Part shown: piece by piece, positions 48,425-59,647 of the stretch | Numbering within the stretch: position 1 is the stretch's first letter | Layout of the letters: each line of letters starts with the position of its first letter | DNA from: Afipia sp. | Lineage (GTDB): Bacteria; Pseudomonadota; Alphaproteobacteria; Rhizobiales; Xanthobacteraceae | Assembly (NCBI GenBank): GCA_024707075.1 | Contig: JANQAK010000004.1 | Coordinates: 454,634-518,633, forward strand | Direction: 5' to 3' | Length of the DNA stretch: 64,000 bases | The notes under the pieces: model-generated | Databases searched by the model: none | Told to the model about the DNA's origin: nothing | What the model saw: the letters and a program-made list of their open reading frames with translations, nothing else | Made by a program: the position numbers and the translations under genes

Positions 48425-50236
48425 ATGAGTTCGGGTAACGGCGAGACCAACAAGGGCAAGAAGCTCCGGTCGCGCGCCTGGTTCGACAATCCGGAAAACC
48501 CGGACATGACGGCGCTCTATCTCGAGCGCTATCTCAACTACGGCATCTCGCGCGAAGAACTGCAGTCGGGCAAGCCGATCATCGGCATCGCCCAGACCGG
48601 TTCCGACATCTCGCCGTGCAACCGCCACCACCTCGAGCTCGCCAAGCGCGTCCGCGATGGTATCCGCGACGCCGGCGGCATCGCGCTCGAATTCCCGGTC
48701 CATCCGATCCAGGAAACCGGCAAGCGCCCCACCGCGGGCCTCGACCGCAACCTTGCCTATCTCAGCCTCGTCGAAGTGCTCTACGGCTACCCGCTCGACG
48801 GCGTGGTGCTGACCATCGGCTGCGACAAGACCACGCCGGCCATGCTGATGGGCGCTGCCACCGTCAACATCCCGGCCATCGCCCTGTCGGTCGGCCCCAT
48901 GCTCAACGGCTGGTTCCGCGGCGAGCGCACCGGTTCGGGCACGATCGTGTGGAAGGCCCGCCAGATGATGGCGGCCGGCGAGATCGGCTACGAGCAGTTC
49001 ATCGAACTGGTGGCATCGTCCGCCCCCTCGACCGGCTACTGCAACACCATGGGCACGGCCTCGACCATGAACTCGCTGGCCGAATCGCTCGGCATGCAGT
49101 TGCCCGGTTCGGCCGCCATTCCGGCGCCCTACCGCGACCGCCAGGAAATGGCGTGGCGCACCGGCATGCGCATCGTCGAGATGGTGCACGAAGACCTCAA
49201 GCCCTCGGACATCCTGACCAAGGACAACTTCATCAACACCATCGTCGTGAACTCGGCGATCGGCGGCTCGACCAACGCGCCCATCCATATCAACGCCATC
49301 GCCAAGCATATCGGCGTCGAGCTCGAGATCGACGACTGGCAGAAGCACGGCCAGGACATTCCGCTGCTGGTGAACCTGCAGCCTGCCGGTGAATACCTGG
49401 GCGAAGACTACTACCACGCCGGCGGCGTGCCGGCCGTGGTCAACGAGCTGATGAAGCAGGGCCTGATCCGCGAGAACGCCCCGACCGTCAACGGCAAGTC
49501 GATCGGCGAGAACTGCAAGTCGACCACCATCCAGGACGACAAGGTCATCCGCCCGTTCGACAATCCGCTGAAGAAGGCGGCCGGCTTCCTCGTGCTGCGC
49601 GGCAACCTGTTCGACAACGCGATCATGAAGACCTCGGTGATCTCCCAGGAATTCCGCGAGCGCTACCTGTCCGACCCGGCTCATCCGAACATGTTCGAGG
49701 GCAAGGCGGTGGTGTTCGACGGTCCGGAGGACTACCACCACCGTATCGACGACCCGTCGCTGGCCATCGACGAGCACACCCTGCTCTTCATGCGCGGCGC
49801 CGGTCCGATCGGCTATCCGGGTGCGGCTGAAGTGGTGAACATGCGGCCGCCCGATTACCTGATCAAGAAGGGCATCACCTCGCTCGCCTGCATCGGCGAC
49901 GGCCGCCAGTCCGGCACCTCGGGCTCGCCTTCGATCCTCAATGCGTCGCCGGAAGCGGCGGCCGGCGGCAACCTCGCCATCCTCAAGACCGGCGACCGCG
50001 TCCGCATCGACCTCAACAAGGGCGAAGCCGACATCCTGATCTCCGCCGAGGAAATCGCGAAGCGCCAGGCCGAGCTCAAGGCGGCCGGCGGCTACAAGTA
50101 TCCGGCCCACCAGACGCCGTGGCAGGAAATCCAGCGCGGGCTGGTCGACCAGCTCGGCAATGGCGGCGTGCTGAAGCCGGCGGTGAACTACCAGCGGCTG
50201 GCCCAGACCGCGGGCCTTCCGCGCGACAATCACTGA
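48425..50236 (+). CDS. IlvD/Edd family sugar-acid dehydratase (L-arabinonate/D-xylonate type)
   Basis: The intact 603-residue protein has [25 protein letters not shown] at the start, which is typical of the L-arabinonate and related pentonate dehydratases rather than dihydroxyacid dehydratase. Fe-S cysteines occur in NRHH-preceding SPCNRH (about residue 65), GCDKTTPAM (about 135) and [13 protein letters not shown] (about 205). [16 protein letters not shown] is the C-terminal conserved stretch. It removes water from an aldonate to give a 2-keto-3-deoxy acid. The LacI gene lies upstream; a strong TTCG-loop terminator follows. Confidence 0.93.
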   Translation: MSSGNGETNKGKKLRSRAWFDNPENPDMTALYLERYLNYGISREELQSGKPIIGIAQTGSDISPCNRHHLELAKRVRDGIRDAGGIALEFPVHPIQETGKRPTAGLDRNLAYLSLVEVLYGYPLDGVVLTIGCDKTTPAMLMGAATVNIPAIALSVGPMLNGWFRGERTGSGTIVWKARQMMAAGEIGYEQFIELVASSAPSTGYCNTMGTASTMNSLAESLGMQLPGSAAIPAPYRDRQEMAWRTGMRIVEMVHEDLKPSDILTKDNFINTIVVNSAIGGSTNAPIHINAIAKHIGVELEIDDWQKHGQDIPLLVNLQPAGEYLGEDYYHAGGVPAVVNELMKQGLIRENAPTVNGKSIGENCKSTTIQDDKVIRPFDNPLKKAAGFLVLRGNLFDNAIMKTSVISQEFRERYLSDPAHPNMFEGKAVVFDGPEDYHHRIDDPSLAIDEHTLLFMRGAGPIGYPGAAEVVNMRPPDYLIKKGITSLACIGDGRQSGTSGSPSILNASPEAAAGGNLAILKTGDRVRIDLNKGEADILISAEEIAKRQAELKAAGGYKYPAHQTPWQEIQRGLVDQLGNGGVLKPAVNYQRLAQTAGLPRDNH

Positions 50237-50246
50237 CAATACATGC

Positions 50247-50273
50247 AAAGGGCCAGTTTCGACTGGCCCTTTC
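50247..50273 (+). terminator. Rho-independent terminator after the dehydratase
   Basis: AAAGGGCCAGT and ACTGGCCCTTT form a perfect 11-bp stem around a TTCG tetraloop, followed by T-rich sequence. Confidence 0.9.
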
Positions 50274-50377
50274 TACTTGCACCCGCGGCCGGAATGAGCC
50301 ACCAAGCCGCCGCAATGTTTGACGAATTGATCGGTTCGGGCGCACTATCGATAGCGCTCAAGGCGGGTGAGGGCTCG

Positions 50378-50833
50378 ATGTCGGATATTCTGGACTATTG
50401 CAAAGGGCGCGACGTCCAAACCTTTCGCGCCGGCCATGTGCTGATCAGGGAAGGCGGCCAGGAGGGCAAGCTCTTCGTGCTCGTCGATGGCCAGGTCGAA
50501 GTCCTGCGCAAGGATACCCAGGTCAGCTATATCGACGAACCCGGCTCGATCTTCGGCGAGATGGCCGTGCTGCTCGACATGCCCTCGAGCGCAACGGTCA
50601 AGGCGCTCTCCACCGTCAAGGCCTATGTGATCGACGACGCCCTGAGCTTTCTCGGCAGCCAGCCCGAGATTGCACTCTATGTCGGTACCCTGCTGGCCCG
50701 CCGGCTCTACTACACCACGTCCTACCTCGTGGACCTGCAGCAGCAGTCCCAAGGCAAGCGCGAGGACCTCGACCTCGTCGACAAGATCCTCGCCCAGCTG
50801 GTCGAGCCGGACGACAAGCGCAAGAAGAACTAG
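50378..50833 (+). CDS. Cyclic nucleotide-binding domain protein
   Basis: A 151-residue protein that is almost only a CNMP-binding domain: VQTFRAGHVLIREGGQEGKLFVLVDGQVEVLRKD, then the phosphate cassette GSIFGEMAVLLDMPSSATVKAL with the FGE part, where the usual Arg that binds the cyclic phosphate (RxAxV) is Ser-Ser-Ala. No helix-turn-helix. The C-terminal is polar and helical. ATG 50378 avoids overlap with the terminator and follows GAGGG. Its near neighbour is an adenylate cyclase, so cAMP is a candidate ligand, though the missing Arg argues for caution. Confidence 0.8.
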   Translation: MSDILDYCKGRDVQTFRAGHVLIREGGQEGKLFVLVDGQVEVLRKDTQVSYIDEPGSIFGEMAVLLDMPSSATVKALSTVKAYVIDDALSFLGSQPEIALYVGTLLARRLYYTTSYLVDLQQQSQGKREDLDLVDKILAQLVEPDDKRKKN

Positions 50834-50862
50834 CTAGAGCACGACCTCGCACCCCCACCGGC

Positions 50863-50943
50863 TGTCATCCCTGCGAAAGCAGGGACCCAACTCTCCGCCC
50901 GCGCCAGCTTTTGACGTGGGTCCCTGCTTTCGCAGGGATGACA
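50863..50943. repeat. Palindromic intergenic repeat, right genome
   Basis: TGTCATCCCTGCGAAAGCAGGGACCCA and TGGGTCCCTGCTTTCGCAGGGATGACA are perfect inverted arms of about 26 bases around a 28-base centre. Relatives at 53830 and 59541 start with the same GTCATCCC. Confidence 0.8.
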
Positions 50944-50985
50944 TCGAGTTTGGAGCAACCCCTATGCGGCTGACTTGCCAGAAGC

Positions 50986-51371
50986 CTACACCAGACCCTT
51001 GCTCAGCAGCGCCGCGTAGATGATCGCCGCGTAGGTCAGCTGGTGGAAGATCTGGTCGAGCCCGTGCAGGCTCCAGAACCGGCTCGGCTGGGTGTCGACA
51101 TGCACGCCCTTCGAGTAGGCAATCTTGGCGTAGTCGAGCCCGTAGTGGATGACGAACTCGGCGACGACGATCCCGACAAGCCAGCCGAACGGCACCCCGC
51201 CAGCAGCAGCACCACGGCGGTCAGCAGCGCGTGCGCGCCCGCATGCGCGTAACCGCCGATCTGGCGGAAATCGCCCTTGCCTGCGAGCATCCATCCGGGC
51301 TGGAGGAAATAGTCGGCGATATAGTGCTTCAGCTCCAGCCCGATGAAGAGCAGAAAGAAGAGTGCGACCAT
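50986..51371 (-). CDS. DUF3307 family membrane protein (frameshifted)
   Basis: MVALFFLLFIGLELKHYIADYFLQPGWMLAGKGDF to AVVLLLAG is one frame and PFGWLVGIVVAEFVIHYGLDYAKIAYSKG to the end another; the shift is near 51195. Total about 128 residues with three to four hydrophobic segments. HYIADYFLQ and HYGLDYAK, each with His and Asp in a helix, are the family's paired motifs. DUF3307 has no known function. Convergent to the cyclic-nucleotide-binding gene, divergent from the cyclase. Confidence 0.82.
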
Positions 51372-51652
51372 TCGGTCTTGTCCTTGCGAGGCGGTAACCC
51401 CCAGTGGCCCGCGCCGGTCTCGGCGACAATGCTGGCGCGCGCCGCCGATTGAGGCAAGCACAGAGTTGTGCCTTATACTAGCGAGTGCAGGCACGCATTC
51501 ACCGCGCGTTCATCAGCGTCGTGGCAGCAGCCCTGCGAGCGGAGGTTTTCTATGCGCCGGCCGATGGTTAGCTCGACAAAGCGCATGACGCCCCGGACCG
51601 GCGCCTGACATGCTGCGTCGCATACTCCTTCCTCGCCGGCCTCGGCATCGTC

Positions 51653-53787
51653 GTGCTGCTGACGCTGCTGCGCATCGCCGACCCCTTCCCGGTGCAGGTG
51701 GCGCGCGAACTGAGCTTCGATTTCTACCAGCGCCTGCAGCCGCGTGAACAACAGGATTTCCCGGTTCGCGTCATCGACGTGGACGAACGGTCGCTGACCG
51801 AACTGGGCCAGTGGCCCTGGCCGCGCGACCGGCTCGCCGCCATTGCCGACCGCCTGACCGAACTGGGCGCCGCATCGATCGGCTACGACTTCCTGTTTCC
51901 CGAACCCGATCGCATGTCCCCCAGCCGCATCGCGGCGACCATTCCGGGCGTCGATGTGAGTGCCCTGCCCGACTACGACGCGGTGTTTGCTGCCTCGCTG
52001 TCGCGCTCGCCTTCCATTTTGGGGCTGTCGCAGACCGCCGCCGGTGCTCCCTTGACCGGGAGCCCCAAAGGCGGCTTCGCCGTTTCCGGGCCCGACCCCA
52101 GCGAACGCATCCCCTATCTCGACGGCGTCGCCGCGCCGCTGCCGATCCTGCGCGACGCGGCGCCCGGCCTCGCCGTGCTCAGCCTGAATGCCGGCCTGTC
52201 TGCCGGCACCGTGCGCCGCCTGCCCATGGTCTGGACCAATGGCAGCGACATGTACCCAACCCTCTCGGTCGAGGCCCTGCGGCTGGCCCTCGGTGTCGGC
52301 GCCATCGTCGTCTTCGGCGATACGGCCGCCGCCGGCTATGTCGAGAGCATGCGCATCGGCCAGTTCGACGTTCCCCTCACCTCCGAGGGCGACCTGTGGC
52401 TCTACTACAGCCGCCCCGACCCCGACATGTCGATCTCGGCCGCCGATCTCCTCGGCCCGAACTACCGCCGGCTGGCCGACCGCGTCGCCGGCAACATCGT
52501 GCTCATCGGTACTTCGGCTTCCGGCCTGCTCGACCTGCGCAACACCGTGCTCGGCGACAACGTGCCCGGCGTCACCATTCACGCCCAGGCCATCGAGCAG
52601 ATCCTCGCCAACAGTTACCTCACCCGCCCCGACTGGGTCGGCGGCCTCGAGGATTCTCGGCTTCCTCGCACTCGGCGCCATCCTCGTCGGCGTCGTCCTG
52701 TCGCTGGGGCCGATCTTCGACTTAGCCGCCGGCGCCCTGGCGCTGGGCGGTGCCGTCGGCCTCTCCTGGTGGAGCTTTGTGGCCAACGGCGTCATGCTCG
52801 ATCCGAGCTTCCCGTTCTTCGGGCTGACGCTGCTCTATCTCGCCCTCGTCTTCTTCCGCTTCCTCACTACCGAGCGGGCCAAGCGCCAGATCTGCCGCGC
52901 CTTCGGCTACTACATCGCCCCCTCGCTTCTGGCTCAGATCGAAAAGAACGGCGACGAGTTGAAGCTCGGCGGCGATATCCGCCGGATCACCGTGCTGTTC
53001 TCCGACATGCGCGGCTTCACCTCGCTCAGCGAGCGGGTCGAACCGCAACGTATCCTGCAGATTCTCCAACACCCTGTTCGGCGCCCTGGGCAAGGAGATC
53101 GTCGGCCGCTATGGCACCATCGACAAGTTCATCGGCGACGCCATCATGGCCTTCTGGAACGCCCCGGTGGACGTGCCCGACCATGAGCGCAAGGCCCTCA
53201 GCGCCGCGCTCGGCATGCGCCACAAGCTCGCCGAACTCAACGCCGCCGATGCCTTCCACCTGCGCGCCACCAAGGCTCCCGTGGAGGCGTTGGGCATCGG
53301 CATCGGCCTTTGCTCGGGCGAGGCGCTGGTCGGCAACATGGGCCTCGAAACCCGCTTCGATTATTCGGCGCTGGGCGACACGGTGAACGTTGCAAGCCGC
53401 GTCGAGAGCGCCTGCAAGGAAGTGGGCTACGACATCCTCTGCGCCGAACCGACCCGCCAGGCCGTGGACAACTACGCCCTGCTCGAGGCGGGTGCGCTGG
53501 CGCTGAAGGGCAAGGCCGAGCGCGTCGGCATCTATCTCGTCGTCGGCGACGACACGCTCGCCAAGACTGGCGCCTTCGGCCTGCTCCGTGTCGCCCATGA
53601 CGATGCGCTCGATGGCCTGCGCCACGGCCGCGACGTGCGCGGCGCCCTCGCCGAATGCCTCGCCCTCTGCCCGCAGGTCGAGCCCGGCCTCAGGAAGTTC
53701 TACGAACAGCTCCCCGGCCGCCGCGCCGATTTCGAGGTGGCGGACACCCACACCCCGCTGACCCCGGATGTGGTCCCCGCGCAGTAG
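51653..53787 (+). CDS. CHASE2-type class III adenylate/guanylate cyclase (frameshifted)
   Basis: The protein continues over two frame changes (near 52665 and 53073), about 710 residues. A first membrane helix (AGLGIVVLLTLLRI) begins upstream of 51653, so the true start lies further 5' and may itself be shifted. Extracellular CHASE2 domain about 25-330 (VIDVDERSLTELGQWPWPRDRLA, FPEPDRMSP), three helices, then the cyclase domain with VLFSDMRGFTSLSE (metal Asp), DKFIGDAIMAFWNAP (second metal Asp) and ALGDTVNVASRVESAC (transition-state Asn, Arg). Makes cAMP or cGMP in response to an outside signal. Confidence 0.88.
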
Positions 53788-53829
53788 CTGCTGGCCTGCA
53801 GCACGGACTGCCGCAGCCGTTCTTTCACC

Positions 53830-53907
53830 GTCATCCCCGGGCGACGACCCGGGGACCCCGCGATGTCGCGGCATCCATTGGGTCCGCGGGTCAAACCCGC
53901 GGATGAC
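53830..53907. repeat. Palindromic intergenic repeat, right genome
   Basis: GTCATCCCCGGGCGACGACCCGGGGA, an inner GCGATGTCGC hairpin, and TCCGCGGGTCAAACCCGCGGATGAC. Flanks the cyclase and SelO genes. Confidence 0.75.
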
Positions 53908-53937
53908 GACTGAGAGTGGTGGTCGACTGCACCGGCC

Positions 53938-55352
53938 TCAGGGATCACCCCCCGCATAGGCCTCGCGCATTTCCTCGATCTCGCCGAGCGCCTCATAGAG
54001 CGGCCGCCAGTCGTCCTGCTCGGCGATCGGCGCCCATAGCGCTTCCATCTCGTCGATCAGCATCGTCCGCGGTACGTCACGCTTGAAATAGGGTGGTCGA
54101 GATTGGCATCCGCCGCCGCCGGATGCGCGGTCAGCAGCCCGGACAATGTCTCGAACGCCGGCCCGCGATAGTGTTCGGCCGCCGGGCTCCGCATCGCCCG
54201 TGACCCGTCCCCGCCACGCCAGTCGAAGAAGAACTGCTCGAACGGCATCTGCACCTCGCGCAGGAAGTTGAACACCTCCTGCACCAGCGTCGAGATCAGC
54301 CCTCGACGCCGAGCGAGGCGAGGCCCAGCCGCCGCAGCACCGCGGCCCAGACCGAGGTCTGGAACGCCGGCCAGAAGCGGTTCAACGCCGCTTCCATCTG
54401 CGCATGCTCGCCCAGCGGCAGCAGCACCTCGGCGAGGCGCGTCAGGTTCCAGGCCAGCGTGTCGGGCTGCCGCCCGAAGGCGTAGAGCCCGCTCTGGTCG
54501 AAATAGGCCGCCGTGAACGCCGGATCGTAGGTCGGCAGGAACCGCCATGGCCCGTAGTCGAAGCTCTCGCCGGTGATGTTGATATTGTCGGTGTTGAGCA
54601 CGCCGTGGACGAACCCGGCCGCGATCCAGTTCGCCCCGTTTCGGCCACCGCCTCGCTCACCGCGCCCAGGAACTTCGCCGCCCGCCCGTTGTCCCCCTCG
54701 ACCCACAACTCGGGGTAGTAGGTGCGCACCGAGTGATCGACGAGCCGCTTGAGCCGCTCCTCCCTCCTTGAGATAACTCAACCGCTGAAGGCTGCCGATG
54801 CGCGTGTGCCCGTGGCTCAGCCGCACCAGCACCGACGAGCGCGTCGGTGACGGCTCGTCGCCCCGTTGCAGCTCCTCGCCCGTCTCGACCAGCGACAGCG
54901 ATTTCGACGTATTGACGCCCAGCGCCTCGAGCATCGCCGTCGCCAGCACCTCGCGCACGCCGCCCTTGAGCGTCAGCCGCCCATCGCCCGCCCGCGACCA
55001 TGGCGTCCGCCCCGAGCCCTTGGTCCCGAGGTCCATCAGCCGTCCGTCGTTCAGGTCCTCGAGCTGGGCGTAGAGGAACCCCGCCCGTCGCCGAGGTCCG
55101 GGTTGTAGGTCTGGAACTGGTGCCCGTGATAGCGCAGCGCCAGCGGCTCCGGAAACGAGCCCGGCAGAGGCTCGAACCGCCCGAAATAGCCGATCCACTC
55201 CTCGTCGCTGAGCCCATCGAGCCCCACCGAAGCCGCCGCCCGCTGGTTGCGGTAGCGCAGGATGGTCTGAGGGAACGCGGCCGGTTTGACCTTGTCGAAA
55301 TAGCCTCACCGAGATCGGCATGGATGGTACGGGGTTTGAAGGGCTGGGTCAT
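53938..55352 (-). CDS. selO: Protein adenylyltransferase SelO (many frameshifts)
   Basis: The locus is 471 codons long, the SelO norm, but spread over all three frames with at least six changes. Start MTQPFKPRTIHADLGE; then FGRFEPLPGSFPEPLALRYHGHQFQTYNPD, GFLYAQLEDLNDGRLMDLGTKGSGRTPWSRAGDG, GGVREVLATAMLEALGV, RLSHGHTRIGSLQRL and the pseudokinase core GFVHGVLNTDNINITGESFDYGPW with the metal Asp, ending EMREAYAGGDP. SelO transfers AMP to proteins in redox stress. All landmarks are present, so the gene is probably intact in the organism and poorly sequenced here. Confidence 0.85.
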
Positions 55353-55359
55353 GGGAGCC

Positions 55360-55478
55360 GCTCCCCCCCCCCAACCCTCCCCGCAAGGGGAGGGTGCCGC
55401 ATCCAGTTTGTGTCTCGATCCCGAACGAGCCTCCGGCCGGCACCTCCTCCTTGACGGGGGAGGTTGGGAGGGGGTGCG
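55360..55478. repeat. C-rich/G-rich intergenic repeat pair
   Basis: CCCCCCAACCCTCCCCGCAAGGGGAGGGT and CCTTGACGGGGGAGGTTGGGAGGGGG face each other around a 55-base centre, in the gap between selO and the RNA methyltransferase. A common intergenic form in Rhizobiales. Confidence 0.65.
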
Positions 55479-55503
55479 CCCCACGCACGGACACTGGAAA
55501 TAC

Positions 55504-56170
55504 TCACCGCCGGAACACCCCGACCACCTCGATATGCGTCGAGTACGCGAACTGATCCACGGGAACCACGCTCCCCAGCCGGTACCCGCCCCTCGAGCAA
55601 GATCGCCGCATCGCGTGCAAAGGTCTTCGGCTCGCACGATACCGACACCACGGTCTTAACCTTCGAACGCGCGATTTCCTTGGCCCGGGCTTCCGCTCCG
55701 GCCCGCGGCGGGTCGAACACCACGGCGTCGAACGGATTGAGCTCGATCGGGCGCCAGCGGATCGCGGAACAGGTCGCGTGACCGTGCCTCGACCGGCTTC
55801 AGCCCCTGGGTGCGTGGTTCACTGCCTTCTGCAGTGCCGCAATCGCCAGCCGGTCGCTGTCCGCCGCGAACACCCGCGAGCCCCCGCCAGCCGCAGCGCG
55901 AACGGCCCGACGCCCGAGAACAGGTCGGCGACATGCCGCCTCGCCCACGCCTTCGACCACCAGCCGCGCCAGTGTTGCTCCGCCGCCTCGGTGGCCTGCA
56001 GGAAGCTCGCGGGCGGAATTTCCACCAGCGCCTTGCCCATCTTCACTGCCGGCGGGCGCGCCATGAACACCGGATCGCCGTTGAACACCAGCCGCGCCAG
56101 CTTGTGCGTGCGGGCAAACTCGGCCAGCTGCACCGGCTTCAGTTTACGCTCCGACTTCATCGGCACACCG
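55504..56170 (-). pseudogene. RNA uracil-C5 methyltransferase (RlmD/TrmA family), C-terminal part only, frameshifted
   Basis: Reading from 56166: GVPMKSERKLKPVQLAEFARTHKLARLVFNGDPVFMARPP, SFLQATEAAEQH, HVADLFSGVGPFALRLA (SAM motif I), then in other frames VVFDPPRAGAEARAKEIARSKVKTVVSVSCEPKTFARDAA with the catalytic Cys, and VDQFAYSTHIEVVGVFRR at the stop. At least four shifts. The N-terminal half with TRAM domain and Fe-S cysteines is missing: upstream of about 56200 the DNA is unassignable. Truncation is probably an assembly artefact. Confidence 0.75.
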
Positions 56171-56229
56171 CTGGCGCCGCGAGGCGCCGCACGCGGCCGA
56201 AGTTTTCCATACGCCGCCAGCCGCGCCGC

Positions 56230-57640
56230 CGGGGCAGCTGGAGCTGCTGGTGCGCGGGTGCGGCGGCGTTGATGTAATGTTTTCCGGCACGAGGTGATCG
56301 GGCAGTACCTTCACCGATGTCGAGTACCTGGGTGACCCCATCCGGCCGGGAAGCCGGCCGTGTTCTTCAGCATGGAAACGCGGCGGCGCCTTAAGCTCCC
56401 GGCCCACCTGACCGGGGTCGCTCAATTATGTTTCGCCGTGGAGCCCTGGGAGGCAAATCACGAAAGGTTAATGACCACCTTAGCCCGTGCTTGAACCGGT
56501 AGTGGCGGCGTCGTACAGGATGTTGAGCAGCCGCCGTAATGCGCCGTCACGAAGGGTTGATCCGGGAGCCCGGGTCCGTTCATGCTCAAGTCCGAGGACG
56601 ATACGGTGTTGCTTGTGCCAGCGTCGTCGGTCGCGGTGATCACCGCAAGTCGTCGGCGGAACCGGCATGAACGATCTTCATCGCTCGTGGCAACTTTGCA
56701 CGTCGCCCGCCAAGGCGTCAACCAGGGAACTTGATGCGAACCCCGGTCGTATTGAGGTGTAGGTAGGCTTTTCCTTGGGGTTCAACATAGGCGCTGCCCT
56801 CCCCACCCCGCCGCGGTGATCTCCCCCCAAGCGGGTGGGCGTGCTGCGTGGTGACCGTGTTGAAAGGCATCATCTTGGCCCCTCCTTTGGGGAGCTCCTG
56901 GCCGAAGGCCTGCGAGGGGGCCTCTGTCGGAGCCCCGTCGGCTCTAATCTTCCAAAAGTGTTCGACGAGAAGAACGGATTTTCATCCGGTGCTCGTTCTA
57001 GGCCCCGTGGCGGGGCCAGGTCGATAACCCGGATAGGATCCGATTCTCGTAACCGGGATCCCACAGCCCGTTTGAAAAATGCATGTGGGCCGAGTTCGGG
57101 ACGTAAACGAGCGTCCCCAGTCGCCTACCGGCAGGAAATGCGTTGAACTCCCGATCTTAATCGACAGGTTCCACCCAACTTGGGTTTGGCTTGAACGTCG
57201 TCGTCATCCGTGCGCCGATCGTTCATGGTCCTCCTTGGGAATAAAGCCGAGGGCCGAAGAGCCGGTGACGGGGAATCATGACCGGCTAAGAAGTTTGCGT
57301 CAAATCTTGAGCCCTTCAAAGGTGAAAGTAACTCGGCGACCCAGGAAATGCCTAGTCCCATCTCGGATCTCGGGGTCTTGGATAACCTCGCATGTATGGC
57401 AAATAGGTGGAAGAAGTCTGTGACCAATCGTGATAATCAGTCTCAAAGGTGATCCTAGATTGTAGAATCATCGATCCGAGCCGGGTGTCCAGCCGCCCCA
57501 CATGCCCGGTCCCGAACCCCTCGATAGGGAATTGCCGGCGTCTCCGGGGGGGGGGGGGGGAGGGGAGGGGGCAGAGGCCGGGGGGGGGGCACCGGGGGGG
57601 GGGGGGGGGCCCAGACGAGGGAAAACAGGACCAAGCGCAG
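56230..57640. other. About 1.4 kb of unassignable, low-quality sequence ending in poly-G
   Basis: No frame gives recognisable protein over more than a few dozen residues, base composition differs from both neighbours, and the stretch ends in long G runs. It replaces the start of the RNA methyltransferase gene and the end of the FAD/Fe-S dehydrogenase gene. It looks like poor read ends joined in assembly. Nothing biological can be supported. Confidence 0.7.
57546..57609. repeat. Poly-G tract
   Basis: Four runs of G up to 16 long with only short interruptions in 64 bases. Such runs are typical of sequencing-signal failure; no biological G-quadruplex claim is made. Confidence 0.8.
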
Positions 57641-59475
57641 GTCGCAAGCCCCGCATACTCGAACAGCTCTTCCATCTTAGCGAGTCGCGCCGGGTCCTCG
57701 CCCGACCGCTTCAGCCGCGCCTTCTCCCGCGTCACCACGATGCGCTGGCGCGGGCTCATCGTCATGTGATGGCTCGGGCAGGCCGGCTCGCAGAAGCCGC
57801 ACTCGATGCACATGTCGACGATCTCGTCGGCCAGCGGCATGCGCTTCAGGTCATGCATATGCACCTGCGGGTCGGCATTGAGCAGCACGCCCGGATTGAG
57901 CAGCCCCTCGGGATCGAACAACGCCTTGATCCGGTGCATCACCCGATAGGCCGTCGTGCCCCATTCGAGTTCGACGAACGAGGCGATGGCCCGCCCGGTG
58001 CCATGCTCGGCCTTCAGCGAGCCGCCATACTGCACCGACACCAGCTCACCCAGCGCGATCGAGAACCTGTCGAACTGCCTCGACCTCGGCCGGATTGGCA
58101 AAATCGGCCGCCATCTGGAAATGGAGGTTCCCCGCCAGCGCGTGGCCGAACAGCACGCCGTCGAAATAGCCGTAGTCGTCGAGGAGCTTCCGCATATCGA
58201 TGACGAAATCGGCCAGCCGCTCCACCGGCCCGGCCACATCCTCGGTCAGCATCGTCGTGCCCTTGGGCCGCGTCGCCCCGAACATCGGTATGAAGCCCTT
58301 GCGCATGTCCCAGAGCAGGTGCGCCGCTCCGCATCGCCATCGGCGAAGTCGATATCGGTTGCACCTTCCGCCGCAAGGATCGCCGTCGCCTTGGCGACTC
58401 CTCCTTGGCCAACTCCTCCGGGCTTTCCGCGGTCACATCCACCAGCATGGCCGGCGAGGTCTCGGTGAAGAACCTGAGATACGGCTGCATCACCGGCAGG
58501 TGCTCCACCGCCGCCAGCGCCCGCCGCTCGAGATATTCGGCCGAAGTCACGCCATGCGTCTGCTGCACCCCGCCATTGGCAAGCTGCGTGATCGCCCGGC
58601 CGCACGAATGCGGATCGGGAAATGGGATCAGCCCCGTCACTTTGTACGGATGCTCGGGAATGGTGTTGTAGGTCACCTCGGACACGAACCCGAGCGTGCC
58701 TTCCGACCCCACGATCAGGTGGATCAGGATGTCGATCGGATCGTGGAAATCGACCAGCGCGTTGATCGAGTAGCCGACCGTGTTCTTGATCCGGTACTTC
58801 TTCCGGATCAGCGCCACGAGCTCGGCGTCAGCCGTCACCTCGTGGTGCAGGGTCGATATTCCGACCAGCAGCTCGGCATGCGACACGCGGAATGCCGCGA
58901 CCGACGCCGGATCACCAGAATCGAGCACCGTGCCGTCGACCAGCATCACCCGCAGCCGCGCCATGGTGTGATAGGTGTTGTAGGCGACGCCGCAGCACAT
59001 GCCCGACGAGTTGTTGTTCACCACGCCGCCGATCTTGCAGGTGGCCTGGCTCGCCGGATCCGGCCCGATCTTGCGGTTGAACGGCTTCAGCGCCTTGTTG
59101 ACGTTGGCGACGATGTTCGCCGGCCCCAGTGTCACCCGCTGCCCGGCCCCCGGATGCACGGCAAGCTTCCGCCACCCGTCGCCCAGCACCGCCAGCACGC
59201 CATCCGGTGATCGCCTGGCCCGCTGAGCGAAGTTCCCGCCGCCCGAAACGTCAGCGGCAGCTTTTCGGCCCGCGCCGCGGCGATCACCGCGCGCACCTCG
59301 TCCTCGGTGTTGACGATCACCACCACCGCCGGCTCCAGCCGATAATGGCTGGCGTCGCCCGAATAGGCATAGGTCATCACAGGATCGGTCATGATCCGGT
59401 CGGCCCGGATCACGCCCCTGAGCCGCGCCGCCACACCCTGCCCGGCCGCAGCCTTGTCCACCCCGATCGGGCCAT
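57640..59475 (-). CDS. FAD-linked D-lactate/glycolate-type dehydrogenase with Fe-S domain, C-terminus cut, frameshifted
   Basis: From about 59475 the protein reads DKAAAGQGVAARLRGVIRADR, TYAYSGDASHYRLEPAVVVIVNTEDEVRAVI and LPLTFRAAGTSLSG (FAD-binding VAO fold), GGVVNNNSSGMCCGVAYNTYHTM, VGSEGTLGFVSEVTY, then FHLAG-like HALAGNLHFQMA and GSLKAEHGTGRAIASFVE, and the ferredoxin part with CIECGFCEPACPSH. At least three shifts. After ELFEYAGLATCA the protein runs into the poly-G tract, so the last several hundred residues (second Fe-S site and Cys-rich part) are missing. Oxidises a 2-hydroxy acid and feeds electrons to the membrane. Confidence 0.82.
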
Positions 59476-59540
59476 GTCGTTCACGTCAACCGTCCTGTAT
59501 TCGCGCTGGTTGGCACTCTAGTGACCCACACCACCGGCTG

Positions 59541-59617
59541 TCATCCCTGGGAAAGCAGGAACCCAGGCTTCAGCTGGCGCTGGCGGCGCGATGGATCCCG
59601 GCCTGTGCCGGGATGAC
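59541..59617. repeat. Palindromic intergenic repeat, right genome
   Basis: TGTCATCCCTGGGAAAGCAGGAACCCAG at the left and GGATCCCGGCCTGTGCCGGGATGACG at the right; related to the repeats at 50863 and 53830. Confidence 0.65.
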
Positions 59618-59647
59618 GCCGTGTGTGTGGAGGATCTGGTGCGTGCC

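Noticed and set aside
57546..57609. G-quadruplex or regulatory G tract
   Set aside because: Runs of up to 16 G inside otherwise unreadable sequence point to read failure.
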